NCBI RefSeq assembly: GCF_003762835.1
Contig: NZ_RJWA01000003.1
Location: forward strand, 1-64,000
Length of the DNA stretch: 64,000 nt
Source: Micromonospora sp. HM5-17
GTDB lineage: Bacteria; Actinomycetota; Actinomycetes; Mycobacteriales; Micromonosporaceae
Direction of reading: 5' to 3'
Position numbers and translations under genes: made by a program. A model generated the notes under the pieces. It saw only the letters and a program-made list of their open reading frames with translations, was not told the origin of the DNA and ran no database searches. Of the stretch, positions 17,552 to 25,656 are shown in pieces; the stretch's first letter is position 1; every line of letters begins with the position of its first letter.

Positions 17552-18475
17552 TCAGGGAGCCAGCCGGGGCACCCGGGTCAGCTTCTCCGGGTTGGTCTGG
17601 TAGTAGAGCCGCGCGATCCGGCCGCCGGAGGTCGTGCACCAGATGACGCCGCGCAGCGGCTGGCCCAGACGTTCCCCCTCGACCTGGAGCCCGGGGAGGT
17701 CGTTGACCAGGACGGGCTGGACGCGCAGGTTCTGGACCTCCCAACTGGCCCGGCGCAGCACCCCCAGGGCGAAGCGGGCGATCTTGAGCGCGCCGATGAT
17801 CGGTCGACGGTTGGCCGGAGCGAGACCACCGCTGTCGCTGACCAGGACCACGTCGGGCGCGAGCACCGCGAGCAGCCGGTCCAGGTCGCCCGACTCGGCG
17901 GCGGCGAGGAAGGCGGCGAGGAGGCGGCGGTGCTCGGCGGGGTCCGCGGGCTGTCGGGCGGTCTCGTCGGAGATCGCCCGGCGGGCGCGGGAGGCGAGTT
18001 GCCGGGCGGCGGCCGGGGAGGTGCCGAGCACGGCGGCGACCTCCGGGAACGGTACGGCGAAGACGTCGTGCAGGACGAACGCCACCCGTTGCTCGGGGGA
18101 GAGCTGCTCCAGGATCGTGAGCAGCGCGATCCCGACCTGTTCGGTCCGTACGGCCCGTTCGGCCGGGTCGCCGTCGGCGGCCGCCGGGGCGGCCTGGTTC
18201 ACGATCGGCTCCGGGAGCCACGAGCCCGGGTATGCCTCTCGCCGTACCCGGGCGGAGCGGAGCACGTCCAGACAGAGCCGGGCGGCGGTGGTGGTGAGCC
18301 AGGCCCGCAGGTCGCGCACCTCGGCGCGGGCCCGCGGGTCGGACAGCGCGGCGGCGTAGCGGAGCCAGGTCTCCTGCACGACGTCCTCCGCCTCGGTCCA
18401 GCTGCCCAGCATCCGGTAGGCGACCGCAGTCAGGCGGTCACGTTCCGTCTCGAACTCGGTCGCCAGGTCGTGCAT
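17552..18475 (-). CDS. ECF41-type RNA polymerase sigma factor with SnoaL-like C-terminal domain
   Basis: A 307-residue extracytoplasmic-function sigma factor. Region 2 has VAYRMLGSWTEAEDVVQETWLRY. Region 4 has LSPEQRVAFVLHDVFAVPF followed by a helix-turn-helix (VAAVLGTSPAAARQLASRAR). A SnoaL/NTF2-like extension follows, as in ECF41, where it serves as a built-in regulator replacing an anti-sigma. Two group signatures are present: WLPEP at residues 86-90 in the linker and NPEKL near residue 295. Start: ATG 18475 with GGGAGG 7 bases upstream; the frame is open to 18547. ECF41 genes normally sit beside a carboxymuconolactone decarboxylase, oxidoreductase or epimerase gene. None is adjacent here. 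It diverges from DUF47-pit across a PHO box. Confidence 0.9.
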   Translation of the reverse strand: MHDLATEFETERDRLTAVAYRMLGSWTEAEDVVQETWLRYAAALSDPRARAEVRDLRAWLTTTAARLCLDVLRSARVRREAYPGSWLPEPIVNQAAPAAADGDPAERAVRTEQVGIALLTILEQLSPEQRVAFVLHDVFAVPFPEVAAVLGTSPAAARQLASRARRAISDETARQPADPAEHRRLLAAFLAAAESGDLDRLLAVLAPDVVLVSDSGGLAPANRRPIIGALKIARFALGVLRRASWEVQNLRVQPVLVNDLPGLQVEGERLGQPLRGVIWCTTSGGRIARLYYQTNPEKLTRVPRLAP

Positions 18476-18857
18476 GCGTCCGCCTCCCCGTCTGCTGCCA
18501 CACGTCTCCCTACGACGATGCCGGAGCGGACCGGCGAGGTGCGTCATGGGTGCGTGTGTTCTTCGTGACCGGGGCGGCCGGTGGGCGGCCGCGCCCCCGC
18601 CCGCCGAGGATCCTCCCGGCGCCCGGACCGGGCGTGGCGGCGCGACGCGGATCCTCCGGCCACCTGTGGTTTCTGCCTGATTGTTCGGTTCCCGCGTCGT
18701 CCGTCCCCAGCGAAGATGAACGGTAGGTGAACGGCGAGTGAATCCACCCTGACCAGGGGTAGGCCGGCGAAAATCGCGATCCGAGGTTTCCTAGCATCTC
18801 CCGGGGGCAGCCTCTTGCGGCCCGCCACCCGTCCGCCGACGCACCGAGGTCCGAGCC
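18476..18857. other. 382-bp divergent regulatory region of the ECF41 gene and DUF47-pit
   Basis: No supported gene. It holds the sigma-factor ribosome site, a GC-rich stretch and, towards DUF47, an A/T-richer part with the PHO box at 18715-18747. GAGGT lies 8 bases before the GTG at 18858. Confidence 0.6.
18715..18747 (-). promoter_or_regulatory. PHO box (three 11-bp direct repeat units)
   Basis: Three TGAA cores spaced exactly 11 bases apart (18717, 18728, 18739): GATGAACGGTA, GGTGAACGGCG, AGTGAATCCAC. On the minus strand the middle unit reads GTTCACC, the core of the actinobacterial PhoP direct-repeat unit. It lies 111 bases before DUF47-pit and 240 bases before the ECF41 gene, so phosphate control of DUF47-pit is expected. 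The box orientation also allows control of the sigma gene. Confidence 0.75.
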
Positions 18858-19484
18858 GTGAAATTTTCGCTCCGCCCCTCCGAGGGCGCCTTCTACGAGC
18901 TGTTCACCCGAGCCGCCCACAACCTGGTGCGCGGTACCGAGCTCCTCAACGAGCTGGCCCTGCCGGGCGTCGACGTCCAGTCGGTCAGCGAGCGGCTCAC
19001 CGAGGTGGAGCACGACAGCGACCAGATCACCCACGAGCTGTACAAGAAGATCAACTCGACCTTCGTCACCCCGTTCGACCGGGAGGACATCTACCGGCTC
19101 GGCTCGCTGCTCGACGACGTCATGGACCACCTGGAGGCGGTCGGCAGCCTGCTCTACCTCTACGGGCTGACCAAGCTCCCGTCCCTGCCCCGGGAGATGC
19201 ACGAGCTGGTGAACGTCCTCGACCAGCAGGCCAAGCTCACCGCGGACGCCATGCCCCGGCTGAAGGCGATGAAGGATCTCGAGGACTACTGGATCGAGTG
19301 CAACCGGCTGGAGAACGACGGCGACCAGGCGTACCGGATGCTGCTGGTCCGGCTCTTCTCCGGCGAGTACGACGCGCTCACGGTGCTGAAGATGAAGGAG
19401 GTCGCCGACGAGCTGGAGGCGGCCTGTGACGCCTTCGAGCACGTCGCCAACACGGTCGAGACCATCGCGGTCAAGGAAAGCTGA
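18858..19484 (+). CDS. DUF47 PhoU-like protein paired with Pit
   Basis: A 208-residue all-helical cytoplasmic protein of the DUF47/PhoU-like family, often called pit accessory protein. It is thought to regulate the adjacent low-affinity phosphate transporter. PhoU-like metal-binding acidic clusters are visible: TEVEHDSDQITHELYKKINS and the matching DRLENDGDQAYRMLL-type segment (ENDGDQAYRML). The middle has FDREDIYRLGSLLDDVMDHLE. Start: GTG at 18858 with GAGGT upstream. The stop lies 5 bases before the pit start, so the two genes form a tight operon. A PHO box upstream suggests PhoP control. Confidence 0.9.
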   Translation: MKFSLRPSEGAFYELFTRAAHNLVRGTELLNELALPGVDVQSVSERLTEVEHDSDQITHELYKKINSTFVTPFDREDIYRLGSLLDDVMDHLEAVGSLLYLYGLTKLPSLPREMHELVNVLDQQAKLTADAMPRLKAMKDLEDYWIECNRLENDGDQAYRMLLVRLFSGEYDALTVLKMKEVADELEAACDAFEHVANTVETIAVKES

Positions 19485-19489
19485 CCTCC

Positions 19490-20491
19490 GTGAACCCTGA
19501 ACTCATCGCCGTCCTGGCGGTGATCGCCGTCGCGCTGGTCTTCGACTACACCAACGGCTTTCACGACGCCGCGAACGCGATCGCCACCAGCGTCTCCACC
19601 CGGGCCCTCACCCCGCGGGTCGCGCTCGGGATGGCCGCCGTCGGCAACTTCGTCGGCGCGCACTTCGGCGCCGACGTCGCCAAGACGGTCGGCAGCGGCC
19701 TAGTAGAGCTACCGACCGGCGTCGCCAGCCTCGGCATCGTCTTCGCCGGCGTGATCGGCGCGATCACCTGGAACCTGATCACCTGGTACTTCGGCCTGCC
19801 CTCGTCCTCGTCACACGCGCTGATCGGCGGCCTGGTCGGCGCGACCCTCGCGTCCTCGCACACCGTGCTCTGGAAGGGCATCGGCGAGGACGTCGTCCTG
19901 CCGATGGTCCTGTCGCCGATGGTCGGCTTCGTCCTCGGGTACCTCGTGATGATCGCCGTGCAGTGGATCTTCCGGAAGGGCCAGCCGGCGAGGTTGAACC
20001 GGGGCTTCCGCTGGGCCCAGACCGCCTCGGCGGCGGCGATGTCGATCGGGCACGGCATGCAGGACGCGGCCAAGACCATCGGCATCGTGGTGCTCGCCCT
20101 GTACGTCGGGGGCTACCAGCGCAGCCCCGAGCACATCCCGGAGTGGGCCTTCTGGACCTCCGCGACCGTGCTGGCCCTCGGGACGTACGCCGGCGGCTGG
20201 CGGATCATCCGCACCCTCGGCCGCAAGATCATCGACCTCCGCCCGCCGGAGGGCTTCGCCGCCGAGACGGTGGCCAGCGGGGTGCTCTACTTCAACGCCC
20301 TGGCGCTGGGGGCCCCGATCTCCACCACCCACACCATCACCTCGGCGATCATGGGCGTCGGGGCCACCAAGCGGCTCTCGGCCGTCCGGTGGGGCGTGGC
20401 CGGCAACATCGTCGGCGCGTGGATCCTGACCTTCCCGGCAGCCGGCTCGATCGGCGCCATCATGTACCTGCTGGTCAGCCCGCTCTTCTGA
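19490..20491 (+). CDS. pit: Inorganic phosphate transporter, PiT family
   Basis: A 333-residue integral membrane phosphate permease, normally proton-coupled and low affinity (sometimes metal-phosphate). The two inverted PiT signatures are present: DYTNGFHDAANAIATSVSTR near the N-terminus and GAPISTTHTITSAIMGVG near the C-terminus. About ten membrane helices are predicted, with a loop around FRKGQPARLNRGFRWAQ. Start: GTG at 19490, five bases after DUF47. It forms a two-gene unit with DUF47 and likely shares its PHO-box promoter. Together with pstSCAB 2 kb downstream it gives this locus both phosphate uptake systems. Confidence 0.94.
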   Translation: MNPELIAVLAVIAVALVFDYTNGFHDAANAIATSVSTRALTPRVALGMAAVGNFVGAHFGADVAKTVGSGLVELPTGVASLGIVFAGVIGAITWNLITWYFGLPSSSSHALIGGLVGATLASSHTVLWKGIGEDVVLPMVLSPMVGFVLGYLVMIAVQWIFRKGQPARLNRGFRWAQTASAAAMSIGHGMQDAAKTIGIVVLALYVGGYQRSPEHIPEWAFWTSATVLALGTYAGGWRIIRTLGRKIIDLRPPEGFAAETVASGVLYFNALALGAPISTTHTITSAIMGVGATKRLSAVRWGVAGNIVGAWILTFPAAGSIGAIMYLLVSPLF

Positions 20492-20521
20492 ACACCGGAC
20501 CGGTCGCCCGGTCGTCGAGGT

Positions 20522-20562
20522 GGCGCCCGGCCGGCCCTGACCACGCCCGCCGGCCGGGCGCC
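20522..20562. terminator. Bidirectional terminator between pit and the oxidoreductase gene
   Basis: Perfect 13-bp stem GGCGCCCGGCCGG (20522-20534) with CCGGCCGGGCGCC (20550-20562) and a 15-base loop, placed 30 bases after pit and 29 bases from the end of the convergent gene. Confidence 0.8.
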
Positions 20563-20590
20563 CCGGGTGGGCCCGGCCGGCGGTGTCCGA

Positions 20591-21559
20591 TCAGGGGTAG
20601 GTGACCCCGATCTGCTCCCGTACCGCGTCCAGCAGCCCCATGACCTCCAGGGTGACCGCGTGCGGCACGAGCGGGCTCTCCCGCAGCCCCTCGCGTAGGC
20701 AGCGCTGCACCTCGGCGGCCTCGTACACGTAGCCCGAGCCGACCAGCTCGACCGGGAGCTGCTCCGGCTCGGCACCCGCCCGGTGCAGGATCACCCGGCT
20801 CGGCCGGAAGAACGGCGACCCCAGCTCGATCCGCCCGCTCCGGCCGGTGATCGTCGCCGCGACCGGCGTCGCCCCGACCATGCCGCAGCTCAGGGTGGCC
20901 ACCGCCCCGGAGGCGTACCCGAAGACGATCCCGGTGTTCTCGTCCACACCCTCCGGGCCGAGCGCCGCCCAGGACCGGATCTCGTCGGGAACGCCGAGCA
21001 GCAGGTGCGCCAGGCTGATCGGGTAGATCCCCAGGTCCAGCAGCGCGCCGCCGCCCAGCGCCCGGGCCCGCATCCGGTGCTCCGGCGGAAACGGGCCGGC
21101 GACGCCGAAGTCCGCCTGCACGCTGGTCACCTCACCGATCGCGCCGTCGGCGACCAGCTCGGCCACCCGGCGTACCGCCGGGTTGCAGCGCATCCACATC
21201 GCCTCCATCAGGAAGCGGTCGTGAGTCCGGGCGGCCTCGACCAGCCGCTGCGCGCCCGCCCGGTCGAGGGTGATCGGCTTCTCCACCAGCACCGCCCGTC
21301 CGGCGGTGAGGCAGGTCAGCGCGGCGTCGTGGTGCGCGGCGTGCGGGGTGGCGACGTAGATCACGTCCACGTCGGCGTCGGCGGCCAGGTCCGACCACGA
21401 ACCGTACGCCCGCGGAATGCCGTGCCGGTCGGCGAAGGCGCGGGCGGTCTCTGGCGAGCGGGAGCCGACCGCCACGACCTCGGCGTCGGGCAGCAGGCGA
21501 AGGTCTTCGACGAAGGTCTTGGCGATGTGGCCGGTGGCGAGGATGCCCCAACGTGTCAT
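20591..21559 (-). CDS. Gfo/Idh/MocA family NAD(P)-dependent oxidoreductase
   Basis: A 322-residue dehydrogenase. The Rossmann start TRWGILATGHIAKTFVEDL carries the G-x-x-G-x-[IA]-A pattern. The catalytic EKP motif is in AVLVEKPITLDRAGAQRL, followed by FLMEAMWMRCNPAVRRV and the C-terminal sheet with GGGALLDLGIYPISLAHLL (family G-G-x-x-x-D-x-G-x-Y). These match trans-1,2-dihydrobenzene-1,2-diol dehydrogenase/xylose dehydrogenase-like members, but the sugar or polyol substrate is not readable. Start: ATG 21559; the frame is open to 22300 only as antisense to the Nudix gene. No ribosome site is seen. It diverges from the Nudix gene across 102 bases. Confidence 0.88.
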   Translation of the reverse strand: MTRWGILATGHIAKTFVEDLRLLPDAEVVAVGSRSPETARAFADRHGIPRAYGSWSDLAADADVDVIYVATPHAAHHDAALTCLTAGRAVLVEKPITLDRAGAQRLVEAARTHDRFLMEAMWMRCNPAVRRVAELVADGAIGEVTSVQADFGVAGPFPPEHRMRARALGGGALLDLGIYPISLAHLLLGVPDEIRSWAALGPEGVDENTGIVFGYASGAVATLSCGMVGATPVAATITGRSGRIELGSPFFRPSRVILHRAGAEPEQLPVELVGSGYVYEAAEVQRCLREGLRESPLVPHAVTLEVMGLLDAVREQIGVTYP

Positions 21560-21649
21560 GGCTGGGACGGTAGCCGAGGCGGTCAGCGGCCCCGGTCCCG
21601 CGTTCCCGGCCGGTGCGACCACGTTCGCGGGAACGCGCGCCGGGAGCAC

Positions 21650-21655
21650 TACCCT
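21650..21655 (+). promoter_or_regulatory. -10 box TACCCT for a leaderless Nudix mRNA
   Basis: TACCCT lies 6 bases before the ATG at 21662, placing the transcription start at the start codon. It fits the TANNNT pattern seen elsewhere in this window. Confidence 0.5.
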
Positions 21656-21661
21656 CGCACC

Positions 21662-22513
21662 ATGTCGAAGCAGCGTGCCGGGGAGTCGATGCTCCGGGCC
21701 GAGGACGCCCTCGTCGAGCGGGCTCGCCGGTTCTACGCCGAGGGTCGCCACCCCGCACCGGTCCGGCGGGCCGCGACCGTACCGCTGGTGCGTCCCGGGC
21801 CGGCGGGAGCCGGCGGCTCCGAGGTCTACCTGATCCGCCGCGCCGCCCGGATGACCTTCGGCGGCCGGTACGCCTTCCCGGGCGGCGGCGTCGACCCCGG
21901 CGACGCGGAACCGGAGCTGGACTGGGCCGGCCCCGGGCCGGCGTGGTGGGGCGACCGACTCGGCCTGCCGCCGGAGGAGGCGCAGGCCGTGGTCTGCGCG
22001 GCGGTCCGCGAGGTCTTCGAGGAGGCCGGCGTCCTGCTGGCCGGCCCCGACCCGGAGACGGTCCTCGGCGACGTCAGCGGGCCGGAGTGGGAGGCGGCCC
22101 GGCAGGCGTTGGTCGAGCGGCGGGCCGGTCTCGCCGACCTGCTCCGGGACCGCCGGCTCACCCTCCGGTCGGACCTGCTGGTGCCGTGGAGCCGTTGGAT
22201 CACCCCGGAGTTCGAGGAGCGGCGCTTCGACACGTACTTCCTTGTGGCCCTGCTGCCCGAGGGGCAGCTCACCCGGGATGTCTCCGGAGAGGCCGACCAC
22301 ACACTGTGGCTGCCGCCGGCCGAGGCGGTGGCCCGGGCGGAGGCGGGGGAGTTGAGCATGCTCCCCCCGACCCGGGTCACCCTGGCCGAACTCGCCGCCT
22401 GCGGCGACCCGGCCGCGCTGCCGGCCGCCGCCGCGCGACGGGACCCAGCCCGGCCGATCATGCCGAAACTGGAGCTGACCCCCGGCGGCGTACCCCGGTT
22501 CTCACTGGACTGA
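21662..22513 (+). CDS. Nudix hydrolase with a split Nudix box (NUDT19-like)
   Basis: A 283-residue Nudix protein. The Nudix box is interrupted: its first Gly part is in YAFPGGGVDPGD and the catalytic helix REVFEEAGVLLAG comes some 40 residues later, after a Trp/Pro-rich insert (DWAGPGPAWWGDRLGLPP). That layout is typical of NUDT19/NUDT7-like CoA or acyl-CoA diphosphatases. The C-terminal part has WITPEFEERRFDTYFLVALLP, again as in that subgroup. Start: ATG at 21662, immediately after a TACCCT -10 box; the frame is open far upstream but only as antisense. Likely substrate: CoA derivatives, by family analogy. It is convergent with pstB. Confidence 0.85.
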   Translation: MSKQRAGESMLRAEDALVERARRFYAEGRHPAPVRRAATVPLVRPGPAGAGGSEVYLIRRAARMTFGGRYAFPGGGVDPGDAEPELDWAGPGPAWWGDRLGLPPEEAQAVVCAAVREVFEEAGVLLAGPDPETVLGDVSGPEWEAARQALVERRAGLADLLRDRRLTLRSDLLVPWSRWITPEFEERRFDTYFLVALLPEGQLTRDVSGEADHTLWLPPAEAVARAEAGELSMLPPTRVTLAELAACGDPAALPAAAARRDPARPIMPKLELTPGGVPRFSLD

Positions 22514-22573
22514 CGGGTGTCCCCTCGGGTCTGGCCCACCGGTCGGACCCGACGTCCGCGCGCGGGTACCGAT

Positions 22574-23350
22574 TCAGCCGAAGCGGCCGGTGATGTAGTC
22601 CTCGGTCTTCTTCTCGCTCGGGTTGCTGAAGATCTTCTGGGTGTCGTCGTACTCGATGAGCCGGCCGGGGTCACCGGTGCGCTCGATGGAGAAGAACGCC
22701 GTCTTGTCGGAGACCCGGGCCGCCTGCTGCATGTTGTGGGTCACGATGATGATCGTGTAGCGATCCTTCAGCTTGAACATCAGGTCCTCGATCGCCAACG
22801 TGGAGATCGGGTCCAGCGCCGAGCAGGGCTCGTCCATCAGCACGACCTGCGGCTCGACCGCGATGGTACGGGCGATGCAGAGCCGCTGCTGCTGACCGCC
22901 GCTCAGCCCCGCTCCCGGCTTGTCGAGCCGGTCCTTGACCTCGTCCCACAGGTTCGCCGAGCGCAGCGCCCGTTCGGCGGCCTCCTCCAGGATCGACTTC
23001 TTGCGTACGCCGTTGAGCCGGAGCCCCGCGACCACGTTCTCGAAGATCGACATGGTGGGGAACGGGTTGGGTCGCTGGAAGACCATGCCGATCATCCGGC
23101 GCACCGCGGTCACGTCCACGTCCCGGTCGTAGATGTCCTGGCCGTCGATGGTCAGCCGGCCGTCGACCCGGGCGCCCGGCAGCACCTCGTGCATCCGGTT
23201 GATGGAGCGGAGGAAGGTCGACTTGCCGCAGCCGGAGGGGCCGATCAACGCGGTGACGGTCTTCGGCTCGACGGTGAGGGTGATGTTCTCGATCGCCTTG
23301 AACCCGCCGTAGTACGCGGTGACGTTCGTGGCTTCTATGCGCATGGCCAT
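22574..23350 (-). CDS. pstB: Phosphate ABC transporter ATP-binding protein
   Basis: A 258-residue ATPase that powers high-affinity phosphate import with PstC and PstA. Walker A is [19 protein letters not shown]. Other elements are the Q-loop [18 protein letters not shown], the signature [19 protein letters not shown], Walker [14 protein letters not shown] and the H-loop [30 protein letters not shown] and FQRPNPFP are PstB-specific. The start ATG 23350 lies 19 bases after the pstA stop, with GGAGGAAG just upstream. It is the last gene of pstSCAB; no phoU gene follows. Confidence 0.97.
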   Translation of the reverse strand: MAMRIEATNVTAYYGGFKAIENITLTVEPKTVTALIGPSGCGKSTFLRSINRMHEVLPGARVDGRLTIDGQDIYDRDVDVTAVRRMIGMVFQRPNPFPTMSIFENVVAGLRLNGVRKKSILEEAAERALRSANLWDEVKDRLDKPGAGLSGGQQQRLCIARTIAVEPQVVLMDEPCSALDPISTLAIEDLMFKLKDRYTIIIVTHNMQQAARVSDKTAFFSIERTGDPGRLIEYDDTQKIFSNPSEKKTEDYITGRFG

Positions 23351-23369
23351 GGTGGTCTTCCTCCTCCGG

Positions 23370-24452
23370 TCAACGGCCGAACCGGTTGCGGCGGGCCAGG
23401 AGTTTCGCCGCGATCGTCAGGATCAGCACGAGGGCGACGAGGGTGAGCGCCGCCGCCCAGGCCCGGGCCGGGGCGTACCGTGACGCGTCCCCGGCCTGCT
23501 GGTAGACGAAGAGCGCCAGCGACGACTGGTTGTTCTCGAACGGGTTGAAGTTGATCGCCGCGCCACCGCCGGCCACCAGCAGCACCGGGGCGGTCTCCCC
23601 GGCCGCGCGGGCGATGGCGAGCATCACGCCGGTGACGATGCCGGGGGCGGCGGTGGGCAGGACGATCCGCAGGATCGTCTTCCACTTCGGGACGCCGAGG
23701 GCGTACGACCCCTCGCGCAGCGGCGCGGGGACCAGCCGGAGCATCTCCTCGGTGGAGCGGACGATGGTCGGCAGCATCAGCACGCTCAGCGCCAGTGAGG
23801 CGGCGAAGCCGGAGTAGCCGGGCCGGCCGTCGTTGAGGTACGGCGAGACGATCAGGATCCAGAAGGCCAGCACGAAGAGGCCGGCCACGATGGACGGGAT
23901 GCCGGTCATCACATCGACGAAGAACCGGATGAGCTGCGCGAAGCGCCCCCGGCCGTACTCGACGACGTAGATGGCGCAGGCGAGGCCGAGCGGCACCGTG
24001 ATCAGCGTGGCGATCCCGACCTGCTCCAGGGTCCCGACGATGGCGTGGTACGCGCCGCCGTTCGGGTCCCGGGCCCCGATGTTGTTCATCGAGGTCAGGA
24101 AGAAGGTGCGGTCGAGTCGTTCCATGCCGTTGCTGAGCAGCGTCCAGACCACCGAGATCAGCGGCAGCAGGGCCAGCACGAAGGCCGAGTGGATCAGCGC
24201 GCTCCAGGTGCGGTTGCGCGCCTGCCGGCGCCCCTCGACGGCGCTGCTCGCCGCGAAGAGCCCGACCAGGTAGAGGAGCATGGCGAGCGCGACCACCAGG
24301 GCGAAGCCGCCAATCCCGGTGGCGTAGACGAGGAGGGCGGCGACGGCCACCGCCGCCACCGCGATGCCGAGCAGGGCCACCACCGGCAGGCGGCGGGCCC
24401 GCAGCCGCAGGTTCTGCTCCGGGGCGACCGGAGGTGCGGTCATCGTGGTCAT
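23370..24452 (-). CDS. pstA: Phosphate ABC transporter permease
   Basis: A 360-residue inner-membrane subunit. Two helices and a linker in the N-terminal 90 residues are followed by the MetI-like domain. That domain has six helices and the coupling segment [31 protein letters not shown], whose EGSYALG-x-x-KWKT is the PstA EAA loop. [18 protein letters not shown] is also diagnostic. Start: ATG 24452, which overlaps the pstC stop as ATGA and so is translationally coupled. A second ATG at 24443 is possible. The frame is open upstream to 24776, but only inside pstC. Confidence 0.95.
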   Translation of the reverse strand: MTTMTAPPVAPEQNLRLRARRLPVVALLGIAVAAVAVAALLVYATGIGGFALVVALAMLLYLVGLFAASSAVEGRRQARNRTWSALIHSAFVLALLPLISVVWTLLSNGMERLDRTFFLTSMNNIGARDPNGGAYHAIVGTLEQVGIATLITVPLGLACAIYVVEYGRGRFAQLIRFFVDVMTGIPSIVAGLFVLAFWILIVSPYLNDGRPGYSGFAASLALSVLMLPTIVRSTEEMLRLVPAPLREGSYALGVPKWKTILRIVLPTAAPGIVTGVMLAIARAAGETAPVLLVAGGGAAINFNPFENNQSSLALFVYQQAGDASRYAPARAWAAALTLVALVLILTIAAKLLARRNRFGR

Positions 24453-25579
24453 GCGGCCGTCTCCGTGAACTCCCGGCGCCGGTAGATGATCGCCCGCGCG
24501 GTCATGTTGACGATCAGGGTGATCGAGAAGAGCACCAGGCCGGAGGCGATCAGCGCACCCCGCCCGATGTCGTTCGCCTCGCCGAAGGCGTTGGCGATGT
24601 TCGCGGCGACGGTGTTGCCGCCGTTCTCGATGAGGTTGAACGAGATCTTCGAGACGATGCCGAGGGTCATCGCCAGCGCGATGGTCTCGCCGAGCGCCCG
24701 GCCCAGCCCGAGCATCGTGGCGCCGATGATGCCGGGCCGCCCGTACGGCAGTACGGCCATCCGGATCATCTCCCACTTGGTGGCTCCGAGGGCGAGCGCG
24801 GCCTCCTCGTTGGCGGTCGGGGTCTGGAGGAAGACCTCGCGGGAGAGCGAGGTGATGATCGGCAGCACCATGATCGCCAGCACCAGCGAACCGAGCAGGA
24901 CGGACCGGCCGAACGGGCCGTCGCCGCCGAAGATCGGGAGCCAGCCGAAATACGTGTTCAGCCAGGCCGAGACGTCCCGCACCGGCCCGTAGAAGTAGTC
25001 CCGACCCCAGAGGCCGAAGACCACGCTCGGTACGGCGGCGAGCAGGTCGACCAGGAAGCCGAGGGCGGTGCCGACCCGGCGGGGGGCGTAGTGCGAGAGG
25101 TAGAGCGCGATGCCGAGCGCGACCGGGACGGCCATCAACAGCGCCAGGAGGGAGGTGAGGACGGTGCCGAAGGCGAGCGCGCCGATGCCGAACTTCGGCT
25201 CCGTCTCGTTCGGCGACCAGCCCTCGTAGGTGAAGAAGTTCGCGGTGTTGGCGTCCAGTGCCGGCACCGCCTTGGCGACCAGGAAGATCGCGATCGCCAC
25301 GATGATGCCGAGCACGGTCATGCCGGCGGCCATGGTGAAGCCGTGGAAGATCCGCTCCGCGCCGAAAGCCCGGCGCCGGGGCAGCGCTCCGCCGCCGCCC
25401 AGCCCGGTGCCGCCCGGGCCGAGGTCGCTGTCCTGGCTGCCGACTCCGTCCGGAGTGCGGTCCAGGGGTGTCACTGGTACGTCGACCGACAGCGCGGCAC
25501 CGGCGGACCGGGAGTGACCGAGGGTCACCCGGGGTCCGCCGGTGCCGGCGTTGGCCGAGCGGTCTGGGGTGTCGCCCAT
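24449..25579 (-). CDS. pstC: Phosphate ABC transporter permease
   Basis: A 376-residue membrane subunit paired with PstA. A Gly/Pro-rich cytoplasmic head of about 75 residues precedes six or seven helices. The EAA loop is EEAALALGATKWEMIRMAVLPYG. PstC-type motifs are LLAAVPSVVFGLWGRDYF and LGRALGETIALAMTLG. Start ATG 25579 lies 77 bases after the pstS stop. The gene overlaps pstA by 4 bases. It is part of pstSCAB under the PHO box at 26875-26896. Confidence 0.95.
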   Translation of the reverse strand: MGDTPDRSANAGTGGPRVTLGHSRSAGAALSVDVPVTPLDRTPDGVGSQDSDLGPGGTGLGGGGALPRRRAFGAERIFHGFTMAAGMTVLGIIVAIAIFLVAKAVPALDANTANFFTYEGWSPNETEPKFGIGALAFGTVLTSLLALLMAVPVALGIALYLSHYAPRRVGTALGFLVDLLAAVPSVVFGLWGRDYFYGPVRDVSAWLNTYFGWLPIFGGDGPFGRSVLLGSLVLAIMVLPIITSLSREVFLQTPTANEEAALALGATKWEMIRMAVLPYGRPGIIGATMLGLGRALGETIALAMTLGIVSKISFNLIENGGNTVAANIANAFGEANDIGRGALIASGLVLFSITLIVNMTARAIIYRRREFTETAA

Positions 25580-25656
25580 CTGCTCGCTCGCTCCGTTGAC
25601 GAAGTGGTGCGGATGATCGTTCGACTACCGCTGGTGGGTCGGTTGCTCGGAAACGG

